A stretch of 64,000 nucleotides of DNA from Roseateles terrae (GCF_014192155.1 NZ_JACHXO010000011.1:62001-126000); one strand, 5' to 3'. Positions 1 to 8,926 are shown, counted from the first letter of the stretch. Translations and numbers: made by a program. The notes: generated by a model not told the origin, from the letters alone.

Positions 1-14
1 GTGCACGGTGTGGA

Positions 15-117
15 GAAGACGGGGAGGCGGGGTCTGTTTGCGCAGGTTAAGGAAGGAATGGCCGGCGAAGCCGGACAGGAGGGACACGGAGCAAACGGAC
101 CCCGCCTCCCCGTCTTC
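15..117. repeat. 27-bp inverted repeat with structured loop
   Basis: Left arm 15-41 and right arm 91-117 are inverted complements over 27 bases with one mismatch, which would be a G-U pair in RNA. The 49-base loop carries a second small hairpin, CCGGC-GAA-GCCGG at 62-74. A transcript would form one long rod. There is no T-run after either arm, so it is not a standard terminator. It could be the end of an upstream gene outside the window, a small mobile repeat, or a structured RNA; the sequence does not decide. Confidence 0.7.
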
Positions 118-437
118 GGACGGAGGCCACCGGGGCATTTCCAGAGACCGTGACAGCCCCGACCCCACCGTGTAAACCTCACACCGCCGCCGCCAAGGTC
201 CTGAGTGTTTACCCGCAGCTTCATAGGTCATTTCCCCATCCCATCGGGGTAGCGGCTCAGGTTTCCCCCTTAGGGGGGGCTTGTCCCTCATTCTGGGTGG
301 ACGCACACTCGCCAACGCTGTCATCACCGCATCTGAGCCCAGGTTGTCCCCAGCTCCGTGCGGCGCTTACGATTTCCGCAGCCTGCGCTGTGTTCGGTCG
401 ATCCGCGCTGACGTTAATTGATGCATACAAGGCTCAG
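118..437. other. Intergenic stretch, no gene seen
   Basis: About 320 bases between the inverted repeat and the terminator-like hairpin of the metallo-hydrolase gene. A reading frame stays open on the plus strand, but it runs on antisense through the metallo-hydrolase gene and its product is Arg/His/Gln-rich like other antisense frames here, so it is not called. A short perfect palindrome, CCCCC-TTA-GGGGG, lies at 265-277. Confidence 0.5.
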
Positions 438-466
438 CGCCGCCGCCCCCGGAAGGGGCGGCGGCG
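438..466 (-). terminator. Hairpin after the MBL hydrolase gene
   Basis: A perfect 12-bp GC stem (438-449 with 455-466) and a 5-base loop lie just past the stop of the minus-strand hydrolase gene. No T-run follows on the minus strand, so termination efficiency is uncertain. Confidence 0.5.
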
Positions 467-473
467 ACTGATT

Positions 474-1529
474 TCAGGCCGAGAACCGATACACCCCGTC
501 GTCATCCAGACGACGCCGCAATTGTCCACCGAGCCACAGATGGTTCAGGTGCGCCACCGCTTCCCCCATCGCGAACGTTGTCTGGTGCAAATCCAGCGGC
601 CGCCGGAACATCATCGGCAGCAGTTCTGCCGCATGGCTCGGCTGGGCCGTGCAGGCCTCCAGCACTTCCGCCAACCGTTCCGCATGGTGTTCCTGCAGCT
701 GATCGATGCGGGCATGCAGCCCCTTGAACGGCTTGCCATGCGCCGGCAACACGAGCGTGTCGTCCGGCAGCGGCAACAGCCGTGCGAGCGAATCCAGGTA
801 TTGACGCAGCGGATCCGCCTCCGGCTCCACATCCACCACCGACACATTGGTCGAGATCCGCGGCAACACCATGTCACCGGCGATCATCACGCCCATGGAG
901 GCGGACCACAGGCTCATATGCTCCGGCGCATGGCCATGCCCCACCAGGCAGGTCCATTCGTGACCGCCAATGGTCAGCACCATGCCGTCCATCAGCCGCC
1001 GGAACGCCGGCGGCACCGCGGGGACCATGTTCGGGTAATAACTCGCCCGTCCGCGGATCTTCTCCAACGCCGCCGGGTCTGTCAGCCCATGGCTGCCGAA
1101 GAATGCCGCGGCCGCTTCGCCCCCCATGCCCACCGTGGACGACGACGCCACCCGCGCCAGCTGGTAGTCCGTGGCGCTCATCCACAGCCGGCAGTTCCAC
1201 CGCTCCGTCAGCCAGTGGGCCAGCCCCATGTGGTCGGGATGGAAGTGGGTCACCACCACGCGCAGCACCGGCAGCCCGTCCAGGTGATTCGCAAAAATCG
1301 TCTCCCAGTGAGCGATCGTCGCTTCACTGTGGATGCCGCAATCCACAATCGTCCAGCCGCGCTGACCGTCCACCTCGTCCTTCAACAGCCACAGGTTGAT
1401 GTGGTCCAGCGCGAAGGGCAGGCCCATGCGCAACCAGCGCAAACCGGGCGCCACTTCCAGCACGTCGCCGGGAGCGGGCAATTGATCACCGAGGGGGTAG
1501 GACAGTTCGGATTCGCGCGGATTGGCCAT
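474..1529 (-). CDS. MBL-fold metallo-hydrolase
   Basis: A 351-residue metallo-beta-lactamase-fold hydrolase. The zinc signature THFHPDHMG is at residues 94-102 (His95, His97, Asp99, His100), and later metal-ligand regions appear as GHGHAPEH and PAHGKP. There is no signal peptide, so it is cytosolic. The fold covers glyoxalase II, thioesterase and other hydrolases; the substrate cannot be read. The gene is divergent from a LiuR-like MerR regulator with 50 bases between the starts, and the shared region holds a near-palindromic operator. This suggests co-regulation and possibly a role in acyl-CoA or branched-chain catabolism. That link is inference from position only. Confidence 0.85.
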   Translation of the reverse strand: MANPRESELSYPLGDQLPAPGDVLEVAPGLRWLRMGLPFALDHINLWLLKDEVDGQRGWTIVDCGIHSEATIAHWETIFANHLDGLPVLRVVVTHFHPDHMGLAHWLTERWNCRLWMSATDYQLARVASSSTVGMGGEAAAAFFGSHGLTDPAALEKIRGRASYYPNMVPAVPPAFRRLMDGMVLTIGGHEWTCLVGHGHAPEHMSLWSASMGVMIAGDMVLPRISTNVSVVDVEPEADPLRQYLDSLARLLPLPDDTLVLPAHGKPFKGLHARIDQLQEHHAERLAEVLEACTAQPSHAAELLPMMFRRPLDLHQTTFAMGEAVAHLNHLWLGGQLRRRLDDDGVYRFSA

Positions 1530-1545
1530 GGCGGTAGACTTCAGG

Positions 1546-1561
1546 TTTACGTTTACGTCAA
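1546..1561. promoter_or_regulatory. LiuR-type MerR operator
   Basis: TTTACGTTTACGTCAA is a 16-base near-palindrome with half sites TTTACGT and ACGTCAA. It resembles the recalled LiuR site of proteobacterial branched-chain degradation genes (TTTACGTnnACGTAAA-like). It lies midway between the divergent hydrolase and MerR genes and ends 18 bases before the MerR start, so autoregulation together with control of the hydrolase is the simplest reading. Confidence 0.6.
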
Positions 1562-1579
1562 CGTCACCGCAGTGTAGCC

Positions 1580-2071
1580 ATGAGCACCGAGTCCCGCCCG
1601 ACCCTTCCCCCCGACCCGCTGGAGGGTGTGCTCTCCGCGCCGGACAGCGACGACGGCCTGCCCGAGGTCCATCTGGGCGCCGGTCCGCTCTTCACCATCA
1701 CCGAGCTGGCGACGGAATTCGACATCACCCCCCGGGCCATCCGCTTCTATGAAGACATGGGCCTGCTCACCCCGGCGCGCGCCGGCCGCAACCGCGTCTA
1801 CACCCAGCGGGACCGCACCCGGCTCAAGCTCACCCTGCGGGGCAAGCGACTGGGCCTCTCCCTGCAGGACGTCAAACAGCTCGTGGACATGTACGACAGC
1901 CAGTCCGACACCGTGCCGCAATTGCGCGCCTTCCTTTCCGTGCTCGACCAGCACCGCCGTCAGCTGCGCCAGCAGCTCAGCGACATCGAAGTGACTCTGG
2001 CCGAGATCAGCCAGCATGAAGAGCGCTGCCTTGCGCTGCTGGCTGAAGCGGGACATCCTGCCGAACGCTGA
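1580..2071 (+). CDS. MerR-family regulator, LiuR-like
   Basis: 163 residues. After a variable N-terminus of about 36 residues comes a MerR winged helix (FTITELATEF then RAIRFYEDMGLL, about 37-66), then the dimerisation helix (about 105-150). The C-terminus lacks the clustered cysteines of metal sensors, so an organic or acyl-CoA ligand is more likely, as in LiuR-type regulators of leucine/isovalerate catabolism. A candidate operator lies just upstream. The window also holds liuB, liuC, liuD and liuE about 37 kb away, but no copy of this operator was noticed there; a TetR gene sits beside them instead. Confidence 0.85.
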   Translation: MSTESRPTLPPDPLEGVLSAPDSDDGLPEVHLGAGPLFTITELATEFDITPRAIRFYEDMGLLTPARAGRNRVYTQRDRTRLKLTLRGKRLGLSLQDVKQLVDMYDSQSDTVPQLRAFLSVLDQHRRQLRQQLSDIEVTLAEISQHEERCLALLAEAGHPAER

Positions 2072-2119
2072 GGCCGGGCCGCATCGCCATCGTCCCGAGC
2101 GGTCCTACACTGCCCGTTC

Positions 2120-2500
2120 ATGAATGGACTGCATCTCACCGCCGACCTCAGCGGCTGCGCCGACCTGGCGTTGCTGGTGGACCGAACCGCCTTGGCGGCG
2201 CATTGCCGCCGCATTACCGAAGCGGCCGGCCTCACCGTGGTGGGTGAGCACTGGCACCAATTTCCCCACGGCGCCGACGGCCAACCCGGCGGCCTCACCG
2301 GCATGCTGCTGCTGGCGGAATCGCATGTGGCGCTGCATACGTGGCCCGAACTGGCAGCCGTCACGCTGGACGTCTATGTCTGCAACTACGGCAGCGACAA
2401 CAGCGCCAAGGCCCGCGCCTTGATGGACGGCCTCGTCACCCAGTTCCAAGCGCGCAGCGCGGATCTGCAGTCGCTGCAACGGGGACGACGGCCCCTCTGA
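2120..2500 (+). CDS. speD: S-adenosylmethionine decarboxylase proenzyme
   Basis: 126 residues, the short prokaryotic type (SpeD/SpeH class 1b). It makes decarboxylated AdoMet, the aminopropyl donor for spermidine. The self-cleavage motif AESHVALHTWPE is intact: cleavage between Glu67 and Ser68 would give the pyruvoyl group, with His73 and Cys88 as the expected processing and proton-donor residues. The spacing matches the Thermotoga maritima enzyme. The gene follows the MerR gene by 48 bases on the same strand. No spermidine synthase gene is nearby. The C-terminus is Arg-rich and slightly longer than usual. Confidence 0.93.
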   Translation: MNGLHLTADLSGCADLALLVDRTALAAHCRRITEAAGLTVVGEHWHQFPHGADGQPGGLTGMLLLAESHVALHTWPELAAVTLDVYVCNYGSDNSAKARALMDGLVTQFQARSADLQSLQRGRRPL

Positions 2501-2677
2501 TTCAAGCCCGCTGGTCCGCCAGGTGGCCGGTGTGTGCCGAAATCAACGAATCCGCGCATTCCGTCATGTACGTAGCGCTACCACCCGGGTTTCCACTCCC
2601 CTGAGCCGCGCACACCTGCGCGGCCGCTCTCCTAGACTTTGCGCCATTGCCCGCGAAGACGGGATCAGGGGAGTGAA

Positions 2678-3904
2678 GTGGAACAGAGCAACACCCGCCA
2701 GTGGGAGGCCGGGTGGCGGCCGTGGCCGTCGTCCGGAACCGCAAGACCTGACATGACCTTCAGCGCTCGAGCCGGAGCTTCCGGGTCGTCGGCCGTGCCT
2801 GCGTCTGCCCTCCGCATGGAGCAGAGCGAGGCGCAGGACGAGGACTTCGTCAGCACCCTGCCTTCCGATCTTTTCGATGAGGACGATGTCGACATCGTGC
2901 TGTCGGCGGAAGCGTCGCCGGCGCGCACTGCCGGTCCGTCGCGGCTGGATGCGATCGTGGCGTGGAGCCATGGGCAGATGCACGGTCGGCGCCTTGACGG
3001 CGGCGGTCGCGGCGAGCGCGGTGAGCCACCCTCTCTGATGAGCGGGACTCGATTCGACGTCTCTGCACATGCTGCCGACGGGCGCGCTTCTTCATTCGTC
3101 TCGGCATCGGCGGCATCCGCATCAACATCTGCATCTGCATCTGCATCCGCATCCGCATCCGCAGCGTCACGTGCCTCCGAGATGGCCGCGTGGACCGAAG
3201 GTCCCGCCCCTCGTCTGCGCTTCACCGGCACCGGCAGCGAATACTTCCGCATCTGGATCGTCCAGCTGATGCTGAGCGTGGCCACCCTCGGCCTGTATAC
3301 CGCCTGGGCGCAGCGCCGCCACCTGCAGTGGTGGGCCCGTCACACCCTGCTGGACGGCGATCCCTTTGACTTTCACGGTGCGCCGCGCCGAATGCTGGCT
3401 CATCGCCTGATGGGTCTGGTGCTGGTGGTTGGCGTGTGGCTCTCGCTGCTGCAGCCGTTCTGGACCGGCGCGGCGATGCTTGGCGTGATGATGCTGGGCG
3501 CTGCCGCACTGTCGATTCGCATCCGTCGCTTCCGGCTGCACCACCTGAGCTGGCGCGGCCTGCGCCTGGGGCAGCGTCTGAGCGACGCGCCGCGAGCCGT
3601 CACCGCGCTGCCGCCGGTGCTGACGGGGCGTCCGCTGCTGCGTCTCACGCTTGCCACCCCGGTGCGCCGCCATGGCCCGTCTCCGTCCGTCCGTCTGTTG
3701 ATCAGCCATGGCTGGCTGCTCCCGCTGACCTTCGGTCTGTACTGGCCCTTCCTGGCGGTGCGTCTGGCCCGGTTGCGTCTGGACGCGATGAGCGCCCGCG
3801 CGGACGACCTGCGGGCCGCGCTCGACACCCCCGCCCTGTCCAACGCCGACGCATCGGGTGCCACCGGCCGCGCCCTGGGCCTGGACATGGGCTGGTCGCG
3901 GTGA
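2678..3904 (+). CDS. DUF898 (YjgN-like) membrane protein
   Basis: 408 residues from a GTG start chosen because AGGGGAG lies 5 bases upstream; an ATG at 2753 is the alternative. The first ~180 residues are low-complexity, with an (Ala-Ser)n tract encoded by GCATCC/GCATCT hexamers (about 3113-3163). The conserved part begins at FTGTGSEYFRIW and is typical of DUF898: repeated GLYTAWAQRR-like and GLYWPF-like motifs with several hydrophobic segments, indicating an inner-membrane protein. Function of the family is unknown. In related bacteria DUF898 is commonly followed by an M48 metallopeptidase gene; here that neighbour is truncated. The last base of the Arg codon before the TGA is the first base of the next gene's GTG. 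Confidence 0.85.
   Translation: MEQSNTRQWEAGWRPWPSSGTARPDMTFSARAGASGSSAVPASALRMEQSEAQDEDFVSTLPSDLFDEDDVDIVLSAEASPARTAGPSRLDAIVAWSHGQMHGRRLDGGGRGERGEPPSLMSGTRFDVSAHAADGRASSFVSASAASASTSASASASASASAASRASEMAAWTEGPAPRLRFTGTGSEYFRIWIVQLMLSVATLGLYTAWAQRRHLQWWARHTLLDGDPFDFHGAPRRMLAHRLMGLVLVVGVWLSLLQPFWTGAAMLGVMMLGAAALSIRIRRFRLHHLSWRGLRLGQRLSDAPRAVTALPPVLTGRPLLRLTLATPVRRHGPSPSVRLLISHGWLLPLTFGLYWPFLAVRLARLRLDAMSARADDLRAALDTPALSNADASGATGRALGLDMGWSR
3113..3163 (+). repeat. In-frame hexanucleotide repeat (Ala-Ser)n
   Basis: About eight near-identical hexamers (GCATCC, GCATCT, ACATCT) in the DUF898 gene. The unit is a multiple of three, so copy-number change would alter tract length but not frame. Confidence 0.85.
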
Positions 3905-4500
3905 CCGACGTCTATTCCACCAACGCGCGCTGGTTCAATGGCCGCGACCCGCGGCCACGCATGGCCCTGGTGCGCATCCATGGTCAGCACCTCGAACTCG
4001 TGCCGCATTCCAGTGAGTCCTCCGCTGGCTGGCCGCGCGGCGTGGCGGGCGACGATGCGGCGTTCGAGTGGCAAGGCTCGTCCCGCCGCTACGCCCGCAA
4101 ACTGCTGAAGGTCGGCGAGCGCTGGCGCGGCACGCCGGTGCCGGTGCAGCTGCCCGACGGCGGCACGGTCCTGCTCAGCGCGGACAGTGCCGTGGCCAAG
4201 GCCCTGGCGTCGCAGGGCCTGGCCACGCGGCTGATGGGCAGCTGGACCGGCGTGGCCGCCAGTCTCGCGCTGCTGCTGACACTGCTGATCGGCGCCAGCG
4301 TGCTGGTCAACGCTTACGGACGGACCGCCTGGGACGCCTGGCTCGGGGTCTTCGCCGCGGCGGAGGCTGCGCTGCCCGCGCCTGCAGCGGCCGCCGCACC
4401 GGCCGAACCTGCCGGGTTCGCCACAGGCTCACCCGCCGCCTTCGGCTTGAACAGCCCCATCACATCGCGCTTGCCGCGCTCCAGATACGGCACCGGCTGA
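3901..4500 (+). pseudogene. Truncated M48-peptidase-type protein (N-terminal part only)
   Basis: A GTG start overlapping the DUF898 stop opens a 199-residue frame. Residues 1-110 match the N-terminal region that precedes M48 peptidases in DUF898 neighbours (a VYSTNARWFNGR start, a HGQHLELVP strand), followed by one membrane segment (ASLALLLTLLIGASVLV). The HExxH peptidase domain that should follow is absent. The frame instead runs Ala/Pro-rich into DNA that is the 3' end of the convergent S9 peptidase gene, overlapping it by 187 bases. A deletion joining the two genes is the simplest explanation. It may still be expressed as a small membrane protein. Confidence 0.6.
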
Positions 4501-7500
4501 TCCATCCACGCCGGCCGCGGCGCGTTCAGCAGGTAGTGGTCGAAGAACTCTCCCATGTGCACGGTGAAGTGCTTCATGTGGTCGCGGTCCTTCAGGCCGT
4601 GTTTCTCGCCGTTGTAGTTGAACCAGTAGGCTTCCTTGCCGAGGCGGCGCAGCGCGGTGAAGAACTCGATGCCCTGGTACCAGGGCACCGCATCGTCATC
4701 GTCGTTGTGGATGGTCAGATAGGGCGTCTGCACCTTGTGCACGTTGAAGATGGGCGAGTTCTCCATGTACAGGTCTGGCCGCTCCCAGGGCGTGGCGCCG
4801 ATGCGGCTCTGGCCGTGCTCATACTGGAACGCCCGGCTGATGCCCGCGCCCCAGCGGATGCCGCCATAGCCGCTGATCATGTTGGCCATCGATGCCCCGG
4901 CCTCGGCGGCGCGGAACATCGTGGTGTGGGTGATCAGGTAGTTGATCTGATAGGCGCCCCAGCTGTGCCCCTGGATGCCGATACGCTTTGGATCGACAAA
5001 GCCCTTGGCCACGACCTGGCGGATCGCCGGCAGCACCGTGTTCATCGCACTCCGGCCGGGATGGCCGGTGGTGTAGACGATGTCCGGCCGCAGCACGATG
5101 TAGCCGTTGCTCACGTAGCGCGTCACATTGATGTTCTGCGCGGGCGCGGGCGGTACATAGCGGTAGCGGTTGTCCGTCATCTTTTCGTAGATGTAGACCA
5201 TCAGCGGATACTTCTTCGACGGGTCGAAGTTGTCCGGCTTGGTCAGCAGGGCACGCAGCTTGCGGCCGTCCGCGGCGGTGTAGTCGATCTGCTCCTGCGT
5301 GCCCCAGATGAATTGCGATTGCTGGGGATTGGCCTGGCTGATGCGCGCCGGCTGGCGCAGGTCCAGCGACGAGGTCCACAGGTCCGGAAATTCGCTGAAG
5401 GTCTGCTGGGTGAAGACAATGCGGTCAGCGGACTTGGCCTTGATCAGGCCGCCGATCATCTTCTGGTCCTGGATCAGCACCGTCGGCTGTCCGCCGGTGG
5501 AGGGCACACGATAGAAGCCGCTGTCGCGGGTGCGGTCGTTGGTGCCGGCGAGGGTCCAGGCGCCAGTGTCCAGCGGACGCTTGTCCGCATCTTCCGGATC
5601 CAGCGCCACCAGGCGCAGCTGCACCTGCTGGCGGCGACCCCAACCCTGGGTGAGGTGGGTGGCCTGCAGGGTGTCCGGCTGCACCTGCCACAGGTCGTAG
5701 CGGTCGTAGAGCACGACGCTGCGATCGCCCTCGGTCCAGCCGGCCATGCCGTAGGACTCGGGCAGATCGGGCACGTCGCGTTCATCGTTGTCGAAGCGGG
5801 TCGGCAGTCGGGCGGTGAGCACACGCGCCGCGCCGGTATCGGTCCGCCACGCCGTCCAGCGGCGCTGGGCAGCCTCGAAGCCCAGGATGTAGCGGCCGGC
5901 CGGGGACAAGGTCGGCACCTGGCGCTGCTGGCGCGCCACCAGACGGGCGTCGCCGGTGCGCAGGTTCACCGCGTAGGCATCGGTGAATTCGCCGTCCCAC
6001 GAGCGCAGCGGGCGGTAGGGCAGGTCGCTCAGGCCCAGCGCGAAGTCGGCGTTTTCGTTGACCTGCACGGTGGGCAGATCCAGGCGGGCCAGCTGCACGA
6101 AGCGGGCTTGATCCACCGAGGACGCCAGATGCACCACGGCGCGATAGCTGCGCTGCTTCTCCCGTTCGGCCTTCGCCTTCTGAGCGGACTGCAGTTCGGG
6201 ATCCTTCCAGTGCCACAGGTCGACCTTGACCGGCTCGGGCGCATCGGCGGGTTCGGCCTTGGGCGTCTCGGCGGTGCCGAGGAACAGGCGTTGGCCGTCC
6301 TTGCTGAAACTCAGCGAGGCGAATTCACTCGGGCTCCAGCCGGCGGGCATGCCGGGCGTGGCCGAGGTGACCAGCGGCTGAGCGCTGGCAGCGGCGACCT
6401 CGGTGGAGACACCCCCGGGGCCGCCACTGCGCCAGAGGTAGAGCTTGTAAGGCGTGGGGGCGGGCTTGTCGGCAGCCTTGTCTGCTGGCGGCTCGCCGGG
6501 ATTGGCTGCGGCGCGGGGGGCCGACGCGTCCGCGCCGGACGCCTTCGCTTCACCAGCCTTGGCGGCTGCACGGTCTGCGATCGCATCGCGGTTGCTCACG
6601 AAAGCCAGTTGCTCGCCCTGCGCGTCAAACTTCAGCTGGCGATAGCTGCCAGCGCCGCGAAGAACGGGGGAGCTGTGGTCGAGATGGGCGGGGTCCAGCA
6701 AATAGACCCCTTCGCGCGCGGCGGCGGCGTCGGCCATCAAAGGCACGACGGAGCCGGATACGCGCGTGGGAGCAGACGAGGATGCGGCCTCGCTCGACAG
6801 GGCGGCTGCGGAAGCAGCGCTCGATGCGAGGGATGCATTGGATGCTGCTGCTGATGCTGATGCGGGCGCAGACACGTCTGCCGTCTTGCGCTTGGCGGGC
6901 GATGTTTCCTTCACCGACACGACATACGCCAACCGACGTCCATCGTCCGTCCACACGAAGTCGGACACCTCCCTGATCGCTGACCGGGTGCCGCTCACGA
7001 CATCCAGCAGGATCAGCTCGGTGCCTGGGGTCTTCTTGGTGGCCGCCACGGCGGCAGCTTCAGGATTGGCTTCCTGGTCGGCAGTGGTGGCGTCGCGCCA
7101 GCCAAGGCCAGGGTCCGCGCGATCGTCGAAGGGGGCAGAACCGAGATCATCGGCATTCGTCAGGTCCGCATCCGCCGCAGCCCCCTTGGCGCCATCGCCG
7201 TCCTTGCCTGCGTCCTTCTTCGCTGGCGTCGGCTCCAGCAACAGGGCCAGCGTACTGCCGCCGTCCTTCGGCCAGGCGAAGCGTTTCACCCGCTCGATGA
7301 CTTCGACGCTGCCGCTGGTGAGGTCCATCACGGCGGCGCCGGCCTTGGGCGCGTCATCGCCTTTTTTCTTGTCCTTCTTCGCCTGACCCAGCACCGCGCG
7401 CGTGGGCTGCACCGCAAATGCGACGTAGCGGCCATCTGCACTGAAGATCGGCGCCGTGCCGCGCGGCGAGCGCCACTCGCGACCGTCCGTCAGATGGCGC

Positions 7501-7925
7501 ACGACCAGTTCTCCATCCGCTTCCTGCGCCACCAGGGCGTAGGCCACCCACTGACCGTCGCGGCTCAGCTGGGTGCCCTGGATGCTGCGCCAGTTGGCGT
7601 AGACGTCATAGGTCAGCGGACGCCTGGCGTCAGTTGGTTGGACGGCAGCGGCGACTGGTGTCAATGCCGCGACCGAGGCCGGCACGGCAGATGCCGCGGA
7701 CCCGGACGTGGGCGTGGCCGCGGGCAGCGCGGTGCTGGCCTTCGCCTTTGCATCCGGTGTCGCGGCCTGCAGGACCGCAGGCAGACCGGACAAGGCCAGC
7801 GACACCATCAGCGGCCACGCCAGCATCGGCTGCCGGTGCGAAGGCACCGCAGCCGAACCTGCGGAAGTTGCGGAAGTGGTGAACGCCGACGAATGGGCAC
7901 GGAGGGAACGATGCGGAGAAGTCAT
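4314..7925 (-). CDS. Secreted S9-family (prolyl oligopeptidase) peptidase
   Basis: 1203 residues with an N-terminal secretion signal (hydrophobic core LMVSLALSGLPAVLQA near residue 40-55). A WD/beta-propeller-like region is followed by a C-terminal alpha/beta hydrolase domain with the nucleophile in GHSWGAY (Ser988), an Asp in the NDDDDAVPW stretch and His in GEKHGLKD. It likely hydrolyses peptides in the periplasm or outside the cell. Long Ala/Ser/Asp-rich insertions in the propeller make it larger than most relatives. The last ~35 residues are an Ala-rich tail past the normal end of the hydrolase fold, overlapping the truncated M48 gene, so this 3' end may be the product of the same rearrangement. 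Confidence 0.88.
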   Translation of the reverse strand: MTSPHRSLRAHSSAFTTSATSAGSAAVPSHRQPMLAWPLMVSLALSGLPAVLQAATPDAKAKASTALPAATPTSGSAASAVPASVAALTPVAAAVQPTDARRPLTYDVYANWRSIQGTQLSRDGQWVAYALVAQEADGELVVRHLTDGREWRSPRGTAPIFSADGRYVAFAVQPTRAVLGQAKKDKKKGDDAPKAGAAVMDLTSGSVEVIERVKRFAWPKDGGSTLALLLEPTPAKKDAGKDGDGAKGAAADADLTNADDLGSAPFDDRADPGLGWRDATTADQEANPEAAAVAATKKTPGTELILLDVVSGTRSAIREVSDFVWTDDGRRLAYVVSVKETSPAKRKTADVSAPASASAAASNASLASSAASAAALSSEAASSSAPTRVSGSVVPLMADAAAAREGVYLLDPAHLDHSSPVLRGAGSYRQLKFDAQGEQLAFVSNRDAIADRAAAKAGEAKASGADASAPRAAANPGEPPADKAADKPAPTPYKLYLWRSGGPGGVSTEVAAASAQPLVTSATPGMPAGWSPSEFASLSFSKDGQRLFLGTAETPKAEPADAPEPVKVDLWHWKDPELQSAQKAKAEREKQRSYRAVVHLASSVDQARFVQLARLDLPTVQVNENADFALGLSDLPYRPLRSWDGEFTDAYAVNLRTGDARLVARQQRQVPTLSPAGRYILGFEAAQRRWTAWRTDTGAARVLTARLPTRFDNDERDVPDLPESYGMAGWTEGDRSVVLYDRYDLWQVQPDTLQATHLTQGWGRRQQVQLRLVALDPEDADKRPLDTGAWTLAGTNDRTRDSGFYRVPSTGGQPTVLIQDQKMIGGLIKAKSADRIVFTQQTFSEFPDLWTSSLDLRQPARISQANPQQSQFIWGTQEQIDYTAADGRKLRALLTKPDNFDPSKKYPLMVYIYEKMTDNRYRYVPPAPAQNINVTRYVSNGYIVLRPDIVYTTGHPGRSAMNTVLPAIRQVVAKGFVDPKRIGIQGHSWGAYQINYLITHTTMFRAAEAGASMANMISGYGGIRWGAGISRAFQYEHGQSRIGATPWERPDLYMENSPIFNVHKVQTPYLTIHNDDDDAVPWYQGIEFFTALRRLGKEAYWFNYNGEKHGLKDRDHMKHFTVHMGEFFDHYLLNAPRPAWMDQPVPYLERGKRDVMGLFKPKAAGEPVANPAGSAGAAAAAGAGSAASAAAKTPSQASQAVRP

Positions 7926-8239
7926 GAGCCGGTGTTGAAAGCCGGACGGGGTCCGGCGAGGCAGGGATGGCGGGTTATAACAACCGCCACGCCCGCCGGA
8001 ACAAAGACATTCCCGAAGCCCCGTTCAGGCCGGGTCGATTGGCGGAACGGGCGTGCGCATGGCGCCGAAGAACGCACTGGCTGGTATGGAGTGCCAAACC
8101 TTCAGTCTGAGCGCATGCCGCGCGTGGAGAGCGAGACGTGAAGAGCAAAGAGCAAAGAGCGAAGAGCTAAAACCGATCAGCCACCGTCGCGCATCGACAA
8201 GCGATCACCGACCCTCGACCTGCGGCAAGCTACAAGCGC
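7926..8239. other. Intergenic stretch upstream of the S9 peptidase gene
   Basis: 314 bases with no convincing gene. It contains short direct repeats (GAAGAGCAAAGAGCAAAGAGCGAAGAGC, 8139-8166) of lower GC than the flanks. It presumably contains the S9 peptidase promoter, but no clear -35/-10 pair could be picked. Confidence 0.4.
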
Positions 8240-8926
8240 TCAGCCGATCTTCACCAGCAGCTCACACAGCCACTGCGTCAGGTCGCCGACCTCTTCCTGG
8301 CAGACCTCATGCCCCATCGGATAGGTATGCCAGCTCACCGGCTGATGGAGCCGCTGCAGTTCCGCCAGTGAGGCGAGCGCGCGGGTGGGCGGCACCACCG
8401 GATCATGATCTCCGTGCGCCAGAAACACCGGCGTGTTCGCATTGGCCACGTGGCGTTCGGCTTCAGTGCTGTCCAGCATCGGCAGATAACCACTCAGTCC
8501 CACCAGCCCCGCCAGCGGGCGCGCATGGCGCAGCCCTGTCAGCAGCGTCATGGCGCAGCCTTGCGAGAACCCGGCCAGCACCACCCGCTCCGGCGGAATG
8601 CCGTGCTCCTGCTCCTCGCGTTGAATCAGCTCCTCGATCAGCGCCTGAGACTGCCGCAGCCCTTCGGCATCCTCCCGCTGACGCAGGTCGCCGTGGCGGA
8701 TGTCGTACCAGGCCGGCATGGCCATGCCGTTGTTGATCGTCACCGGAATCACTGGCGCATCGGGCAGCACAAAGCGCAGGCCGCCCACCCGCTCCACCAC
8801 GGGGCGCAGGTCCAGGGCCTGGCACAGCGGGGCCAGGTCATCCGAGGAAGAGCCCAGCCCGTGCATCACGATGATGCTGAAGCGAGGTGTCTCGCGGGTT
8901 TGCATGTCGAGGGTTTGCAAGGTCAT
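8240..8926 (-). CDS. Carboxylesterase (phospholipase/carboxylesterase family)
   Basis: 228 residues, no signal peptide. A compact alpha/beta hydrolase of the Abhydrolase_2 group: oxyanion region MHGLGSSSDDL near residue 21, nucleophile Ser121 in GFSQGC, Asp in HGDHDPVVPP, and His in YPMGHEV. The length is typical for bacterial EstB-like carboxylesterases acting on short acyl esters. The real substrate is not predictable. It is transcribed toward the S9 peptidase gene with 314 bases between, so probably a separate unit. Confidence 0.9.
   Translation of the reverse strand: MTLQTLDMQTRETPRFSIIVMHGLGSSSDDLAPLCQALDLRPVVERVGGLRFVLPDAPVIPVTINNGMAMPAWYDIRHGDLRQREDAEGLRQSQALIEELIQREEQEHGIPPERVVLAGFSQGCAMTLLTGLRHARPLAGLVGLSGYLPMLDSTEAERHVANANTPVFLAHGDHDPVVPPTRALASLAELQRLHQPVSWHTYPMGHEVCQEEVGDLTQWLCELLVKIG

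Noticed and set aside
150-1577. A 475-codon open frame on the plus strand
   Set aside because: It runs antisense through the MBL hydrolase gene with its zinc motif; composition is Arg/His/Gln-rich.
3113-3163. A CRISPR-like array
   Set aside because: The repeats are 6-bp units without spacers inside a coding frame; the other repeat blocks in the window are of the same kind.
4068-6854. A 928-codon open frame on the plus strand
   Set aside because: It is antisense to the S9 peptidase gene, whose catalytic motifs are intact. The frame shows no motifs of its own.
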